DNA of 64,000 nucleotides from Lachnospiraceae bacterium (GTDB lineage: Bacteria > Bacillota > Clostridia > Lachnospirales > Lachnospiraceae): the NCBI GenBank assembly GCA_022776305.1, contig JALFIB010000015.1, positions 1 through 64,000 on the forward strand, given 5' to 3'. Each line of letters begins with the position of its first letter. Positions within the stretch are counted from its first letter, which is position 1. The notes under the pieces were generated by a model. It saw nothing but the letters and a program-made list of their open reading frames with translations. It was not told the origin of the DNA and made no database searches. Position numbers and translations under genes: made by a program. Positions 56,214 to 64,000 of the stretch are shown here, piece by piece.

Positions 56214-57578
56214 TTGAGTACAAGCAAGAAGTCAAAGAAAATTACAAAATATAGGAAGCATTCTTTTTTTAATATAGGCACACTTTTATTTGGCACGATC
56301 TTTATCTATATGGTCATCTCCATGTTCATGTATCTCACTGAAAAACATGTGACAGCCTACGAAGTAAAAAAAGGTACCATTACAGGTAATTATAGGTTTC
56401 AATCATTTGCCTTGCGTGAAGAAGAGGTGATTACCGCAGGCCAGTCGGGAAGTATCCGTTATTATGAGAGAGAGGGAAGCAAAACATCTGCAGGCAGCGT
56501 TGTGTGCTCCATCAACGAAACTGGTTCCATGGAACCGGCTGCCATTGATGATTTTTCCCTTGGCAAAGAGGATGAGAGCCGTCTTAGGGATACGATGTCC
56601 AGTTTTACCATCAACTATTCCGGGAATGCATTTCAGAAAGTATATGATCTTAAATCCAGCATAGAAGGCACCATTTCCGAGATCATAGAGGAAAGCTCAG
56701 AAAATTACGTCAGCATAAGAAACCAGTGTACAGCTCCGGTTTCCGGCTTTGTCATTTATACCATAGACGGCTATGAGGATTTTTCAGAAAGCCAGATCAC
56801 ATCTGATGTTTTTGACCAGACAAATTACCAGCCAACGAAGCTGCGCAATCAGAAAAATGTTACAGCAGGGCAGCCTTTGTTTAAGTTGATCACTGATGAA
56901 ACATGGGCCCTCTATTTCCCTATTGATTCTAAGCTGCTTACTGAGCTGACTGATGTGGAAAAGATACGTTTTCGTTTTTTGAAAGATAATGAGACATTTA
57001 CGGCACCATTTTCCATCATACAGAATGGCGATGAAGTTTTCGGAAAGATCACTTTAGATAATTCCCTTGTACGGTATTCTACAGATCGTTATCTTGATAT
57101 TGAACTTGTCATGAACAAAAAAAGCGGATTAAAAATCCCATCCTCTGCCATTGTAGACCGCAGTTTTTATCGCATTCCGGAAGAATATGTAATTAAGAAC
57201 GCTGATACAGAAAAAGAGATCGCACTAAAAGTTGAAAGCTTTGGGGAAGATGGTTCTTCTTCTGTAAAATATGTGACAGCAAACGTTTATAAGTATGACA
57301 ACGGAAGCTACCTTGTTGACAAAAACGTTCTTTCAGACGGCAATTATATCCAGATGGAAGGGTCTGCAAAGCGGATACAAGTACAGGAAAAGAATGCAGA
57401 AACCCTTCATGGAGTTTATAACATCAACAAAGGCTATGCTGTTTTCCGTGAAGTGACCATTATCGATGAAAATGAAGAATACTGTGTCGTGGAAAGCAAC
57501 AATACTTATGGCCTTGCGGCATATGATTATATCGTATTAGACGCAACGCAGGTTTCTGAGGATGAGATCGTATATTAG
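56214..57578 (+). CDS. HlyD-like membrane-fusion protein (one N-terminal TM)
   Basis: TTG start after AGGAGGAAGC. 'GNYRFQSFALREEEVITAGQSGSIRYYEREGSKTSAGSVVCSIN' biotinyl-lipoyl-like hairpin and 'LKIPSSAIVDRSFYRIPEEYV'. Confidence 0.75.
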   Translation: MSTSKKSKKITKYRKHSFFNIGTLLFGTIFIYMVISMFMYLTEKHVTAYEVKKGTITGNYRFQSFALREEEVITAGQSGSIRYYEREGSKTSAGSVVCSINETGSMEPAAIDDFSLGKEDESRLRDTMSSFTINYSGNAFQKVYDLKSSIEGTISEIIEESSENYVSIRNQCTAPVSGFVIYTIDGYEDFSESQITSDVFDQTNYQPTKLRNQKNVTAGQPLFKLITDETWALYFPIDSKLLTELTDVEKIRFRFLKDNETFTAPFSIIQNGDEVFGKITLDNSLVRYSTDRYLDIELVMNKKSGLKIPSSAIVDRSFYRIPEEYVIKNADTEKEIALKVESFGEDGSSSVKYVTANVYKYDNGSYLVDKNVLSDGNYIQMEGSAKRIQVQEKNAETLHGVYNINKGYAVFREVTIIDENEEYCVVESNNTYGLAAYDYIVLDATQVSEDEIVY

Positions 57579-57646
57579 ATTTCATTCACAGGTATATGCC
57601 TTCAATGAGATAATTGACTGAACTTATGAAAAGGGGAGAAATAGAA

Positions 57647-58342
57647 ATGTTAAAGGACAATTTAAATCTTGTAGAAGAAAATATAGAAAAGGCTTGCCAG
57701 CGGTGCGGCAGGAGCCGTCAGGAGGTCAAGCTGATCGCTGTGAGCAAAACGAAACCAGTCTCCATGATTCAAGAAGTCTATGGGGAAGGTGTACGCGATT
57801 TCGGGGAGAATAAGCCTCAGGAAATCAGGGATAAATACCCGGAAATGCCAAAAGACGTAAAATGGCATATGATCGGACACCTGCAGCGCAACAAGATCAA
57901 ATATATTATTGATAAAGTATGTATGATACATTCTGTGGATTCTGTAAAATTAGCAGAAGCCATTGATGAAGAAGCGGCAAAACACGGTATTGTAATGCCG
58001 GTTCTGGTGGAGGTAAATGTGGCAAAAGAAGACACAAAATACGGAATCATGCCGGAAGAGGCAGAAGCTTTTGTCAGACAGATCAGTCTATTAAAGCACA
58101 TTTGTGTCCAAGGCTTGATGACGATTGCACCTTATACAGAAAATGCAGAAGAAAACAGGATACACTTCCGCAATTTGAAAAAATTATATGTTGACATCAA
58201 AGACAAAAACATTGATAATGTGAATATGTGTAATCTTAGCATGGGAATGACCGGCGATTATGAAGTGGCTATTGAAGAAGGTGCTACGATGGTTCGAGTA
58301 GGAACAGGCATTTTCGGTGAAAGATTTTACGGCCTTGCTTAA
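57647..58342 (+). CDS. yggS: YggS-family PLP-binding homeostasis protein
   Basis: 'VKLIAVSKTKPVSMIQEVYGEGVRDFGENKPQEIRDKYPEMPKDVKWHMIGHLQRNKIKYI', 'LSMGMTGDYEVAIEEGATMVRVGTGIFGER'. Confidence 0.95.
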   Translation: MLKDNLNLVEENIEKACQRCGRSRQEVKLIAVSKTKPVSMIQEVYGEGVRDFGENKPQEIRDKYPEMPKDVKWHMIGHLQRNKIKYIIDKVCMIHSVDSVKLAEAIDEEAAKHGIVMPVLVEVNVAKEDTKYGIMPEEAEAFVRQISLLKHICVQGLMTIAPYTENAEENRIHFRNLKKLYVDIKDKNIDNVNMCNLSMGMTGDYEVAIEEGATMVRVGTGIFGERFYGLA

Positions 58343-58362
58343 GGCAGATTGGAGATTATTAT

Positions 58363-58932
58363 ATGGGAGTATTAGATAAGTTTTTAAATGCAATGAAGAT
58401 GAATGACGATGAGGGGTTCGATGAGGACTACCTGGACGATGAATATGATGATTACGATGAGTACGAAGAAGAGAGACCGAAAAAGCGTCTTTTAAGCAAG
58501 TACGAGGATGAGCCGGATGAAGTTCCGGCCAGAACAGCTGCCCCGGCTTCAGCCACGCAACCAGTTCAGGCTGTACAGAAACAGAAGGCAAAAACTACGA
58601 AAAATTCAAAGATTTCCCCCATGCGTACCAGAAAAGGAAGTGGCATGGAGGTTTGTGTGATCAAGCCAAAGAGCATGGAAGATGCCCGCGAGATTACAGA
58701 GACACTTCTCGAAGAGTGTACCGTAGTGTTAAATATGGAAGGGCTTGATCTAGACGTGGCACAGCGGATCATCGATTTTGCTTCAGGTTCCTGCTATGCG
58801 ATCCATGGAAATCTTCAGAAGATCAGTAATTACATTTTTATCATCACACCGGAGAGCGTTGATATCTCAGGAGATTTTCAGGAAATTTTGACAGGTGCAT
58901 TTGATGTGCCTTCATTTGGGACGAGATTCTAA
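58363..58932 (+). CDS. sepF: Cell division protein SepF
   Basis: Acidic N-terminus plus 'VCVIKPKSMEDAREITETLLEECTVVLNMEGLDLDVAQRIIDFASGSCYAIHGNLQKISNYIFIITPESVDISGDF'. Confidence 0.95.
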   Translation: MGVLDKFLNAMKMNDDEGFDEDYLDDEYDDYDEYEEERPKKRLLSKYEDEPDEVPARTAAPASATQPVQAVQKQKAKTTKNSKISPMRTRKGSGMEVCVIKPKSMEDAREITETLLEECTVVLNMEGLDLDVAQRIIDFASGSCYAIHGNLQKISNYIFIITPESVDISGDFQEILTGAFDVPSFGTRF

Positions 58933-58933
58933 A

Positions 58934-59686
58934 ATGACTTCAGAAGAATTATTCATTAAAAGGATTCAAGAGCTTGCCAACACAGCTGACCGAAAAGGCT
59001 GTGTGGTATTTACCGATTTTTTAAATTTAAACGAACAGAATATTTTGCATCAGACATTACAAAAGTTTTCCTGGATCAAAGGGGAAACTTTTGGTGGTTA
59101 TGAGGAAGCGGAGCGTCAGATAGCAGCATTTATACCTGATGCTCTTTACTATGATTGGGATTATCCTATTGCGTGTATCAGGATACGTCCCCTCAATGTA
59201 AAATTTGCAGAGGAGCTGGGGCATCGCGATATTCTGGGTGCTTTGATGAATCTGGGGATCGAACGGTCAAAAACGGGAGATATAGCACTGGAAGAGAATG
59301 AGTTTTATCTGTTCTGCTGCCAAAACATGGCAGAGCTCATCAGCCGCGAACTGACACGTATCAAGCATACTTCTGTCTATTGCGAAATATGTTCACCAGC
59401 CGATTTTTCTTATGTTCCTCGGACGAAAGAGATTACAGGCAGTATTGCTTCCGTGCGGCTGGATGCCGTTATGGCCCTTGCATTCCAAGCATCAAGAAGC
59501 AGCCTTATTTCATTCATTGAAGAAGGTAAGGTGTTTGTAAACGGAAAGCTGATCGCTACGAATGCCTACAGCCTAAAAGAAGGAGAAATCATATCGGTGC
59601 GCGGACTTGGGCGTTTTCGTTATCTGGGAATCCTTGGACAGACGAAAAAAGGCCGCTGTTTCGTAAAGATTGAGAAATACATATGA
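58934..59686 (+). CDS. YlmH-like S4-domain RNA-binding protein
   Basis: 'ILGALMNLGIERSKTGDIALEENEFYLFCCQNMAELISRELTRIKHTSV', S4 'RLDAVMALAFQASRSSLISFIEEGKVFVNGKLI'; follows sepF. Confidence 0.92.
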   Translation: MTSEELFIKRIQELANTADRKGCVVFTDFLNLNEQNILHQTLQKFSWIKGETFGGYEEAERQIAAFIPDALYYDWDYPIACIRIRPLNVKFAEELGHRDILGALMNLGIERSKTGDIALEENEFYLFCCQNMAELISRELTRIKHTSVYCEICSPADFSYVPRTKEITGSIASVRLDAVMALAFQASRSSLISFIEEGKVFVNGKLIATNAYSLKEGEIISVRGLGRFRYLGILGQTKKGRCFVKIEKYI

Positions 59687-59719
59687 CCCAACATCATATA
59701 TAAAAAAGGAAGAAGAACC

Positions 59720-60832
59720 ATGAAAAAGTATAAAGCAGAATCTATCATAACTGTAAAGACACCGCAAAATGCTCCATATGATATTATCATGGAGCAATCT
59801 TTCCATAAGCTTCCGGAAGCGCTTCGGCAGATCGGATGTGAGGGACATCGGATCTGTATCGTGACAGATTCCAATGTGGCTCCGCTGTACTTAGAAGAGG
59901 TCAAGTCATTGGTCAGCAGTGTAGCTTCTCAGGTAGAAATATTTCTGTTCGAGGCGGGAGAGCAGAATAAGACATTGGCTACAGTACAAAAACTGTATGA
60001 GACACTGATCTTAGCAGGTTTTGACCGAAAAGACTTTCTTTTGGCTCTTGGAGGGGGAGTGACAGGGGATATGACAGGTTATACCGCTGCTACCTACCTG
60101 CGAGGAATTCAATTTATCCAGGTCCCCACTACGCTCCTTTCCCAGATTGACAGCAGCATCGGTGGAAAAACAGGGGTTGATTTTGACCGGTACAAAAATA
60201 TGGTAGGAGCATTCCACCAGCCTGCACTTGTCTACATGAATATCCATGTACTGCAAACCTTGCCGGATGAGCAGTTTGCCAGCGGTATGGGAGAACTGCT
60301 GAAATATGGAATCAGTCTGGATGCAGATTTTTATGAGTGGACGCTGGACCATATGGCAGAGATCGAAGAACGTGACAAAGATACACTCGCCGCCATGGTA
60401 ACGAGATGCTGCCAGCTAAAGCAGTATATTGTGGAAAAAGACCCAACGGAAAAAGGGGACCGTGCCCTGTTGAATTTTGGACATACCATCGGACATGCCA
60501 TTGAAAAATTAAAAGATTTTAAAATGCTCCATGGGGAATGTGTGGCTCTTGGATTTGTGGCTGCCGCATATATTTCCTGGCAAAGAGGTATGATCGAGGA
60601 AGATGAATTTTATGAGATCCGTGATATGAACGTGGGCTTTGGCCTTCCGATTTCATTTGACGGCCTTTCTTCCGAGGATATTGTAGCTGCTACGAAAAAG
60701 GACAAAAAAATGGATGCGGGAAAGATCCGTTTTATTCTTTTGAAAAAAATGGGACATGCTTATATTGACAGAAGCGTTACGGACGAAGAGATGCTGGAAG
60801 CCATTAATTTCTTAAATGCCGATAAAGGGTGA
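59720..60832 (+). CDS. aroB: 3-dehydroquinate synthase
   Basis: 'ALGGGVTGDMTGYTAATYLRGIQFIQVPTTLLSQIDSSIGGKTGVDF', 'LLNFGHTIGHAIEKL..LHGECVALG'. Confidence 0.96.
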   Translation: MKKYKAESIITVKTPQNAPYDIIMEQSFHKLPEALRQIGCEGHRICIVTDSNVAPLYLEEVKSLVSSVASQVEIFLFEAGEQNKTLATVQKLYETLILAGFDRKDFLLALGGGVTGDMTGYTAATYLRGIQFIQVPTTLLSQIDSSIGGKTGVDFDRYKNMVGAFHQPALVYMNIHVLQTLPDEQFASGMGELLKYGISLDADFYEWTLDHMAEIEERDKDTLAAMVTRCCQLKQYIVEKDPTEKGDRALLNFGHTIGHAIEKLKDFKMLHGECVALGFVAAAYISWQRGMIEEDEFYEIRDMNVGFGLPISFDGLSSEDIVAATKKDKKMDAGKIRFILLKKMGHAYIDRSVTDEEMLEAINFLNADKG

Positions 60833-60842
60833 ACGTGTAGTT

Positions 60843-61364
60843 ATGAATAAAAAAAATAACCATTTTATAAAAGGAGCTCTTTTTACGGTCATTCTGATCC
60901 TGATTGATCAAGTGACGAAATACCTTGCGCAGATTTTTCTTGCGGGAAAAAATGGTGTTATGATCATTCCCGGTGTCCTGCAGCTGTTCTATCTGGAAAA
61001 CTGCGGAGCAGCCTTTGGAATGCTGGAAAACAGGCAAATTATCTTTATTTTAATTGCTGTGGCAATGATCTGTGCAGCCGTTTATATTTATTGCCGGATC
61101 CCGGATGATGCACATTACCATTTCCTACGCATCCTGTGCGTGATGATCACCGCCGGTGCGGCAGGAAACATGTTGGATCGTTTGATGCACAATTATGTCA
61201 TTGATTTTATATATTTCTCATTGATCGATTTTCCTGTATTTAACGTTGCAGACTGTTACGTATGTATCGGAGCTGCACTTACGGTGCTTGCCGTTTTTAC
61301 AGTTTATAAAGATGATGACTTTGCTTTTTTACTTCCGGCAAAGAAAAAACAGGAGGATATCTGA
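60843..61364 (+). CDS. lspA: Lipoprotein signal peptidase (signal peptidase II)
   Basis: Four TM; 'LIDQVTKYLAQIFL', 'LENCGAAFGML', 'GAAGNMLDRLMHNYVIDFIYF', 'FPVFNVADCYVCIGA'. Confidence 0.95.
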   Translation: MNKKNNHFIKGALFTVILILIDQVTKYLAQIFLAGKNGVMIIPGVLQLFYLENCGAAFGMLENRQIIFILIAVAMICAAVYIYCRIPDDAHYHFLRILCVMITAGAAGNMLDRLMHNYVIDFIYFSLIDFPVFNVADCYVCIGAALTVLAVFTVYKDDDFAFLLPAKKKQEDI

Positions 61365-62338
61365 TGCAGGATATGGATGCATTGCCAAAAGATGAGGAAG
61401 AATGTTTTGACGAGTCCTCCAGTGAGCTCATTGAAATCAAAAATGAGGAGGCAGGTGGGCGCATTGACCGTATTTTAGCAGAAAGATACAGCGATATTAC
61501 AAGGTCATACTTACAGAGATTGATCAAAGACGGGAACGTTACGATGGGAGGAAAAGCTGTGAAATCCAGCTTCAAGCCTTCCTGCGGAGACGAAATCCAG
61601 ATCATTTTCCCAAAAGCCTCGGAACTCCAGATTGAACCAGAATCAATTCCTCTTGATATACTATACGAAGATCGTGACGTGATCATCGTAAATAAACCGA
61701 AAGGGATGGTGGTGCATCCGGCGGCCGGGCATTATAGCGGTACACTTGTAAATGCATTGATGTATCACTGTAAAGACAGCCTTTCCGGTATCAATGGGGT
61801 GCTTCGCCCCGGTATCGTCCATAGGATCGACCAGAATACTACGGGGTCGTTGATCGTTTGTAAAAATGACGCAGCCCACCAATCCATTGCCGAGCAGCTT
61901 CGTGTACATTCGATTACGAGAAAATACAGGGCAATCGTACATGGCCGGCTCACAAAAGACGGATGTATCCGTACTACTATAGGACGTCATCCCCAAAAAA
62001 GAAAGGAGATGGCTGTGAACGTACCCGGTGGGAAAGAGGCTGTGACTCATTATAAGATACTCGAGACATTTGACCAGTTTACCTATGTGGAATGCCAGCT
62101 TGAGACCGGCAGGACCCATCAGATACGTGTGCACATGAAAAGTATCGGCCATCCTATTTTAGGGGATGATGTATATGGGCCATCGAAATGTCCTTTTTCC
62201 GGACTGCAGGGCCAGACCCTTCACGCTATGACCATAGGTTTTATCCATCCCTCCACTGGAGAGTACGTGGAATTTGAAGCACCTCTTCCCGATTATTTCG
62301 AGAAGCTTCTTCAGATCCTGCGGAATAAAGCATCATAA
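61364..62338 (+). CDS. rluD: RluD-family 23S rRNA pseudouridine synthase
   Basis: S4 domain, 'DRDVIIVNKPKGMVVHPAAGHYSGTLVNAL', catalytic 'GIVHRIDQNTTGSLIVCKND'. Confidence 0.94.
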   Translation: MQDMDALPKDEEECFDESSSELIEIKNEEAGGRIDRILAERYSDITRSYLQRLIKDGNVTMGGKAVKSSFKPSCGDEIQIIFPKASELQIEPESIPLDILYEDRDVIIVNKPKGMVVHPAAGHYSGTLVNALMYHCKDSLSGINGVLRPGIVHRIDQNTTGSLIVCKNDAAHQSIAEQLRVHSITRKYRAIVHGRLTKDGCIRTTIGRHPQKRKEMAVNVPGGKEAVTHYKILETFDQFTYVECQLETGRTHQIRVHMKSIGHPILGDDVYGPSKCPFSGLQGQTLHAMTIGFIHPSTGEYVEFEAPLPDYFEKLLQILRNKAS

Positions 62339-63082
62339 ATCTTTTGTGCGCTGCTTTTTCGGTGTGCGTTCGTTCCATGAGGGAAGGTTACTGTTTAAGA
62401 TGGCTGTGAACATCCGCTCTTTTGTACCCGGGTGTTCATGGCTTAAAGATGCAACCAGTTGTTTTGCGTATTCCCTCTGGGTGTATCCATCTGCCGGGCA
62501 GGGGTTTTTTACAACCGGCAAGCTGTATTTATTCATAAAACCTTTTACATCGGCTTCGTCCACGTAGATCAGCGGACGAATCAGTGTAAGATCCATCCTG
62601 TCAAGATAAGTGACAGGAGAGAAGGTGTGAATGCGTCCTTCCAGTATCAGTGACATGAGCAAAGTTTCGACTACATCATCCTTATGGTGGGCATAAGCGA
62701 TCTTATTACAGCCCAGTTCTTTCGCCTTTTCATTAAAAGCACCTTTTCTCATTTTTGCACAGAGGGAACATGGGTTATCTTCTTTTCGCTCTTCAAAAAT
62801 AATTTTCCCGATCTCCGTATCAACAATCGTATATGGAACCTCTAATTCATTGCAGAGCGCTTTGATTGGCTCGAGATTGAATCCTTCATACCCAAGGCTG
62901 ACAGTTATTGCCTCAATGGTAAAATGCTGCGGATAGAACCTTCTAAGGCCGTTTAAGGCATACAGCATCGTAAGACTGTCCTTTCCTCCGGAGATCCCCA
63001 CCGCGATCTTATCACCTTCCTGTATCATATGAAACTCATCTACCGCTTTTCTGGTAAGGCTCATTAATTTCTGTAGCTTCAT
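62333..63082 (-). CDS. TtcA/TilS-like PP-loop tRNA thiolation protein
   Basis: PP-loop 'VGISGGKDSLTMLYALNGL', CxxC 'NPCSLCAKMRKGAFNEKAKELGCNKIAYAHHKDDVVETLLMSL', later 'KNPCPADG'. Confidence 0.88.
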   Translation of the reverse strand: MKLQKLMSLTRKAVDEFHMIQEGDKIAVGISGGKDSLTMLYALNGLRRFYPQHFTIEAITVSLGYEGFNLEPIKALCNELEVPYTIVDTEIGKIIFEERKEDNPCSLCAKMRKGAFNEKAKELGCNKIAYAHHKDDVVETLLMSLILEGRIHTFSPVTYLDRMDLTLIRPLIYVDEADVKGFMNKYSLPVVKNPCPADGYTQREYAKQLVASLSHEHPGTKERMFTAILNSNLPSWNERTPKKQRTKDL

Positions 63083-63307
63083 AAAGTCTCCTTTGTTTCC
63101 TTTTTTCTAATCTTTTAATCTCTCTTTTTTATAAACTATTTTATAAATCTTTCTAATCCTAGTTTTTTATCATAACGGAAAAAGGAAAGAATTACAACAA
63201 TTTATTTTTATTTACAAACAGTGGGTAAGACAGATATAATAAATAAAGTTTTAGTAATTATGAAATCCGGTATACCGGATCATTTATTAAGAGAGGAGTA
63301 TAAGATT

Positions 63308-63775
63308 ATGAAGCTTGTAATACAGAGGGTAACGGAAGCATCCTGCCGTGTAGACGGAACTATTGTAGGTTCCATAAAAAAAGGATTCCTTGTTTTGATC
63401 GGGATCGGAAAGGATGATACAAAAGAGATCGCAGACTATTTTATCAAAAAAATGACTGGCCTTCGTATTTTTGAAGATGAGAACGGAAAAACAAATCTGG
63501 CTTTAAAAGATGTGGGTGGATCTTTGCTTCTTATTTCACAGTTTACTTTGTATGCAAATTGTAAAAAGGGATACCGGCCAAGCTTCATTGACGCTGGACT
63601 ACCTGAAGCTGCCGAATCCCTTTATGAATACATGGTAGAAGAGTGTAAAAAAATCATTCCGGTGGTAGAAAAAGGCATCTTTGGCGCTGATATGAAAATA
63701 CAGCTGTGTAATGACGGCCCCTTTACCATCGTTCTTGATAACTCCATCCTTCCGGAAAGTTTAAACGGAAAATAA
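63308..63775 (+). CDS. dtd: D-aminoacyl-tRNA deacylase
   Basis: '[37 protein letters not shown]', '[31 protein letters not shown]', '[23 protein letters not shown]'; start taken at ATG 63308. Confidence 0.96.
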   Translation: MKLVIQRVTEASCRVDGTIVGSIKKGFLVLIGIGKDDTKEIADYFIKKMTGLRIFEDENGKTNLALKDVGGSLLLISQFTLYANCKKGYRPSFIDAGLPEAAESLYEYMVEECKKIIPVVEKGIFGADMKIQLCNDGPFTIVLDNSILPESLNGK

Positions 63776-63813
63776 TTCCATCTTGCCTTAAAACTTGTAT
63801 GGAAAAGCCTAAC

Positions 63814-64000
63814 TCAGTCTTCTTCATTGCTGAACGAGAACCTGTTTTTCCCCAAGCGCTTAGAACGGTATAGCGCCTTATCTGCATGGTCTAGTATTTT
63901 TATGTAATTTGTATCGTGGCTGTTTATCCGCCTGACACCGATGCTGACTGTGATAGAAGCTTCACGGGAAGGAAGCTCAGCAGTAGTACGTATCAAGGAC
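63814..64000 (-). CDS. GGDEF-domain protein, C-terminal fragment (N-terminus beyond window)
   Basis: 'ASITVSIGVRRINSHDTNYIKILDHADKALYRSKRLGKNRFSFSNEED' is the conserved end of a GGDEF domain; frame open to the window edge. Confidence 0.85.
   Translation of the reverse strand, partial: SLIRTTAELPSREASITVSIGVRRINSHDTNYIKILDHADKALYRSKRLGKNRFSFSNEED

Noticed and set aside
1-64000. CRISPR arrays, tRNA/rRNA genes, phage or defence island
   Set aside because: No regularly spaced repeats, tRNA-like cloverleaf, rRNA sequence, integrase, transposase or defence-type gene set was recognised in either strand by reading; a dedicated scan (tRNAscan-SE, CRISPR finder, DefenseFinder) would be needed to exclude small examples.

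Overview
The window is a compact, mostly plus-strand chromosomal segment from a low-GC, spore-forming Firmicute. Protein sequences and gene order suggest Clostridia, probably Lachnospiraceae (inferred; no database search was run). It carries about 59 genes, mostly housekeeping: thrC; an ABC-F protein; rex with an NAD(P)HX-repair gene; alr-mazF; a CNNM/CorC protein; yebC; tepA-uppP-ftsK/spoIIIE; an NfnAB-like electron-transfer pair; rlmH; yqfC-yqfD-phoH-ybeY; a SpoVB/MurJ-like flippase; proB-DUF896-(MTHFS::proA); miaB-mutS-mutL-miaA; two HI0933-type flavoproteins; radC-mreBCD-PBP2-minCDE-rodA-mgsA-dacA; and an HlyD-like gene followed by yggS-sepF-ylmH-aroB-lspA-rluD. A TtcA-like gene, dtd and a truncated GGDEF gene end the window. 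I saw no rRNA, tRNA, CRISPR, prophage or intact transposon. There is no obvious defence or mobile island. The most interesting items are: (1) a one-ORF fusion of 5-formyltetrahydrofolate cyclo-ligase to ProA; (2) an 855-aa protein with a KaiC/RecA-like N-terminus lacking a P-loop, joined to a PEP/pyruvate-binding ATP-grasp domain without a visible phospho-His domain; (3) a 19-bp hairpin with no T-tract between rex and the NAD(P)HX-repair gene; (4) a PBP2 with a roughly 250-aa acidic insertion; (5) an MreB homologue with altered nucleotide-handling motifs; (6) a MazF toxin with no room for an adjacent antitoxin; and (7) several small intergenic regulatory structures.
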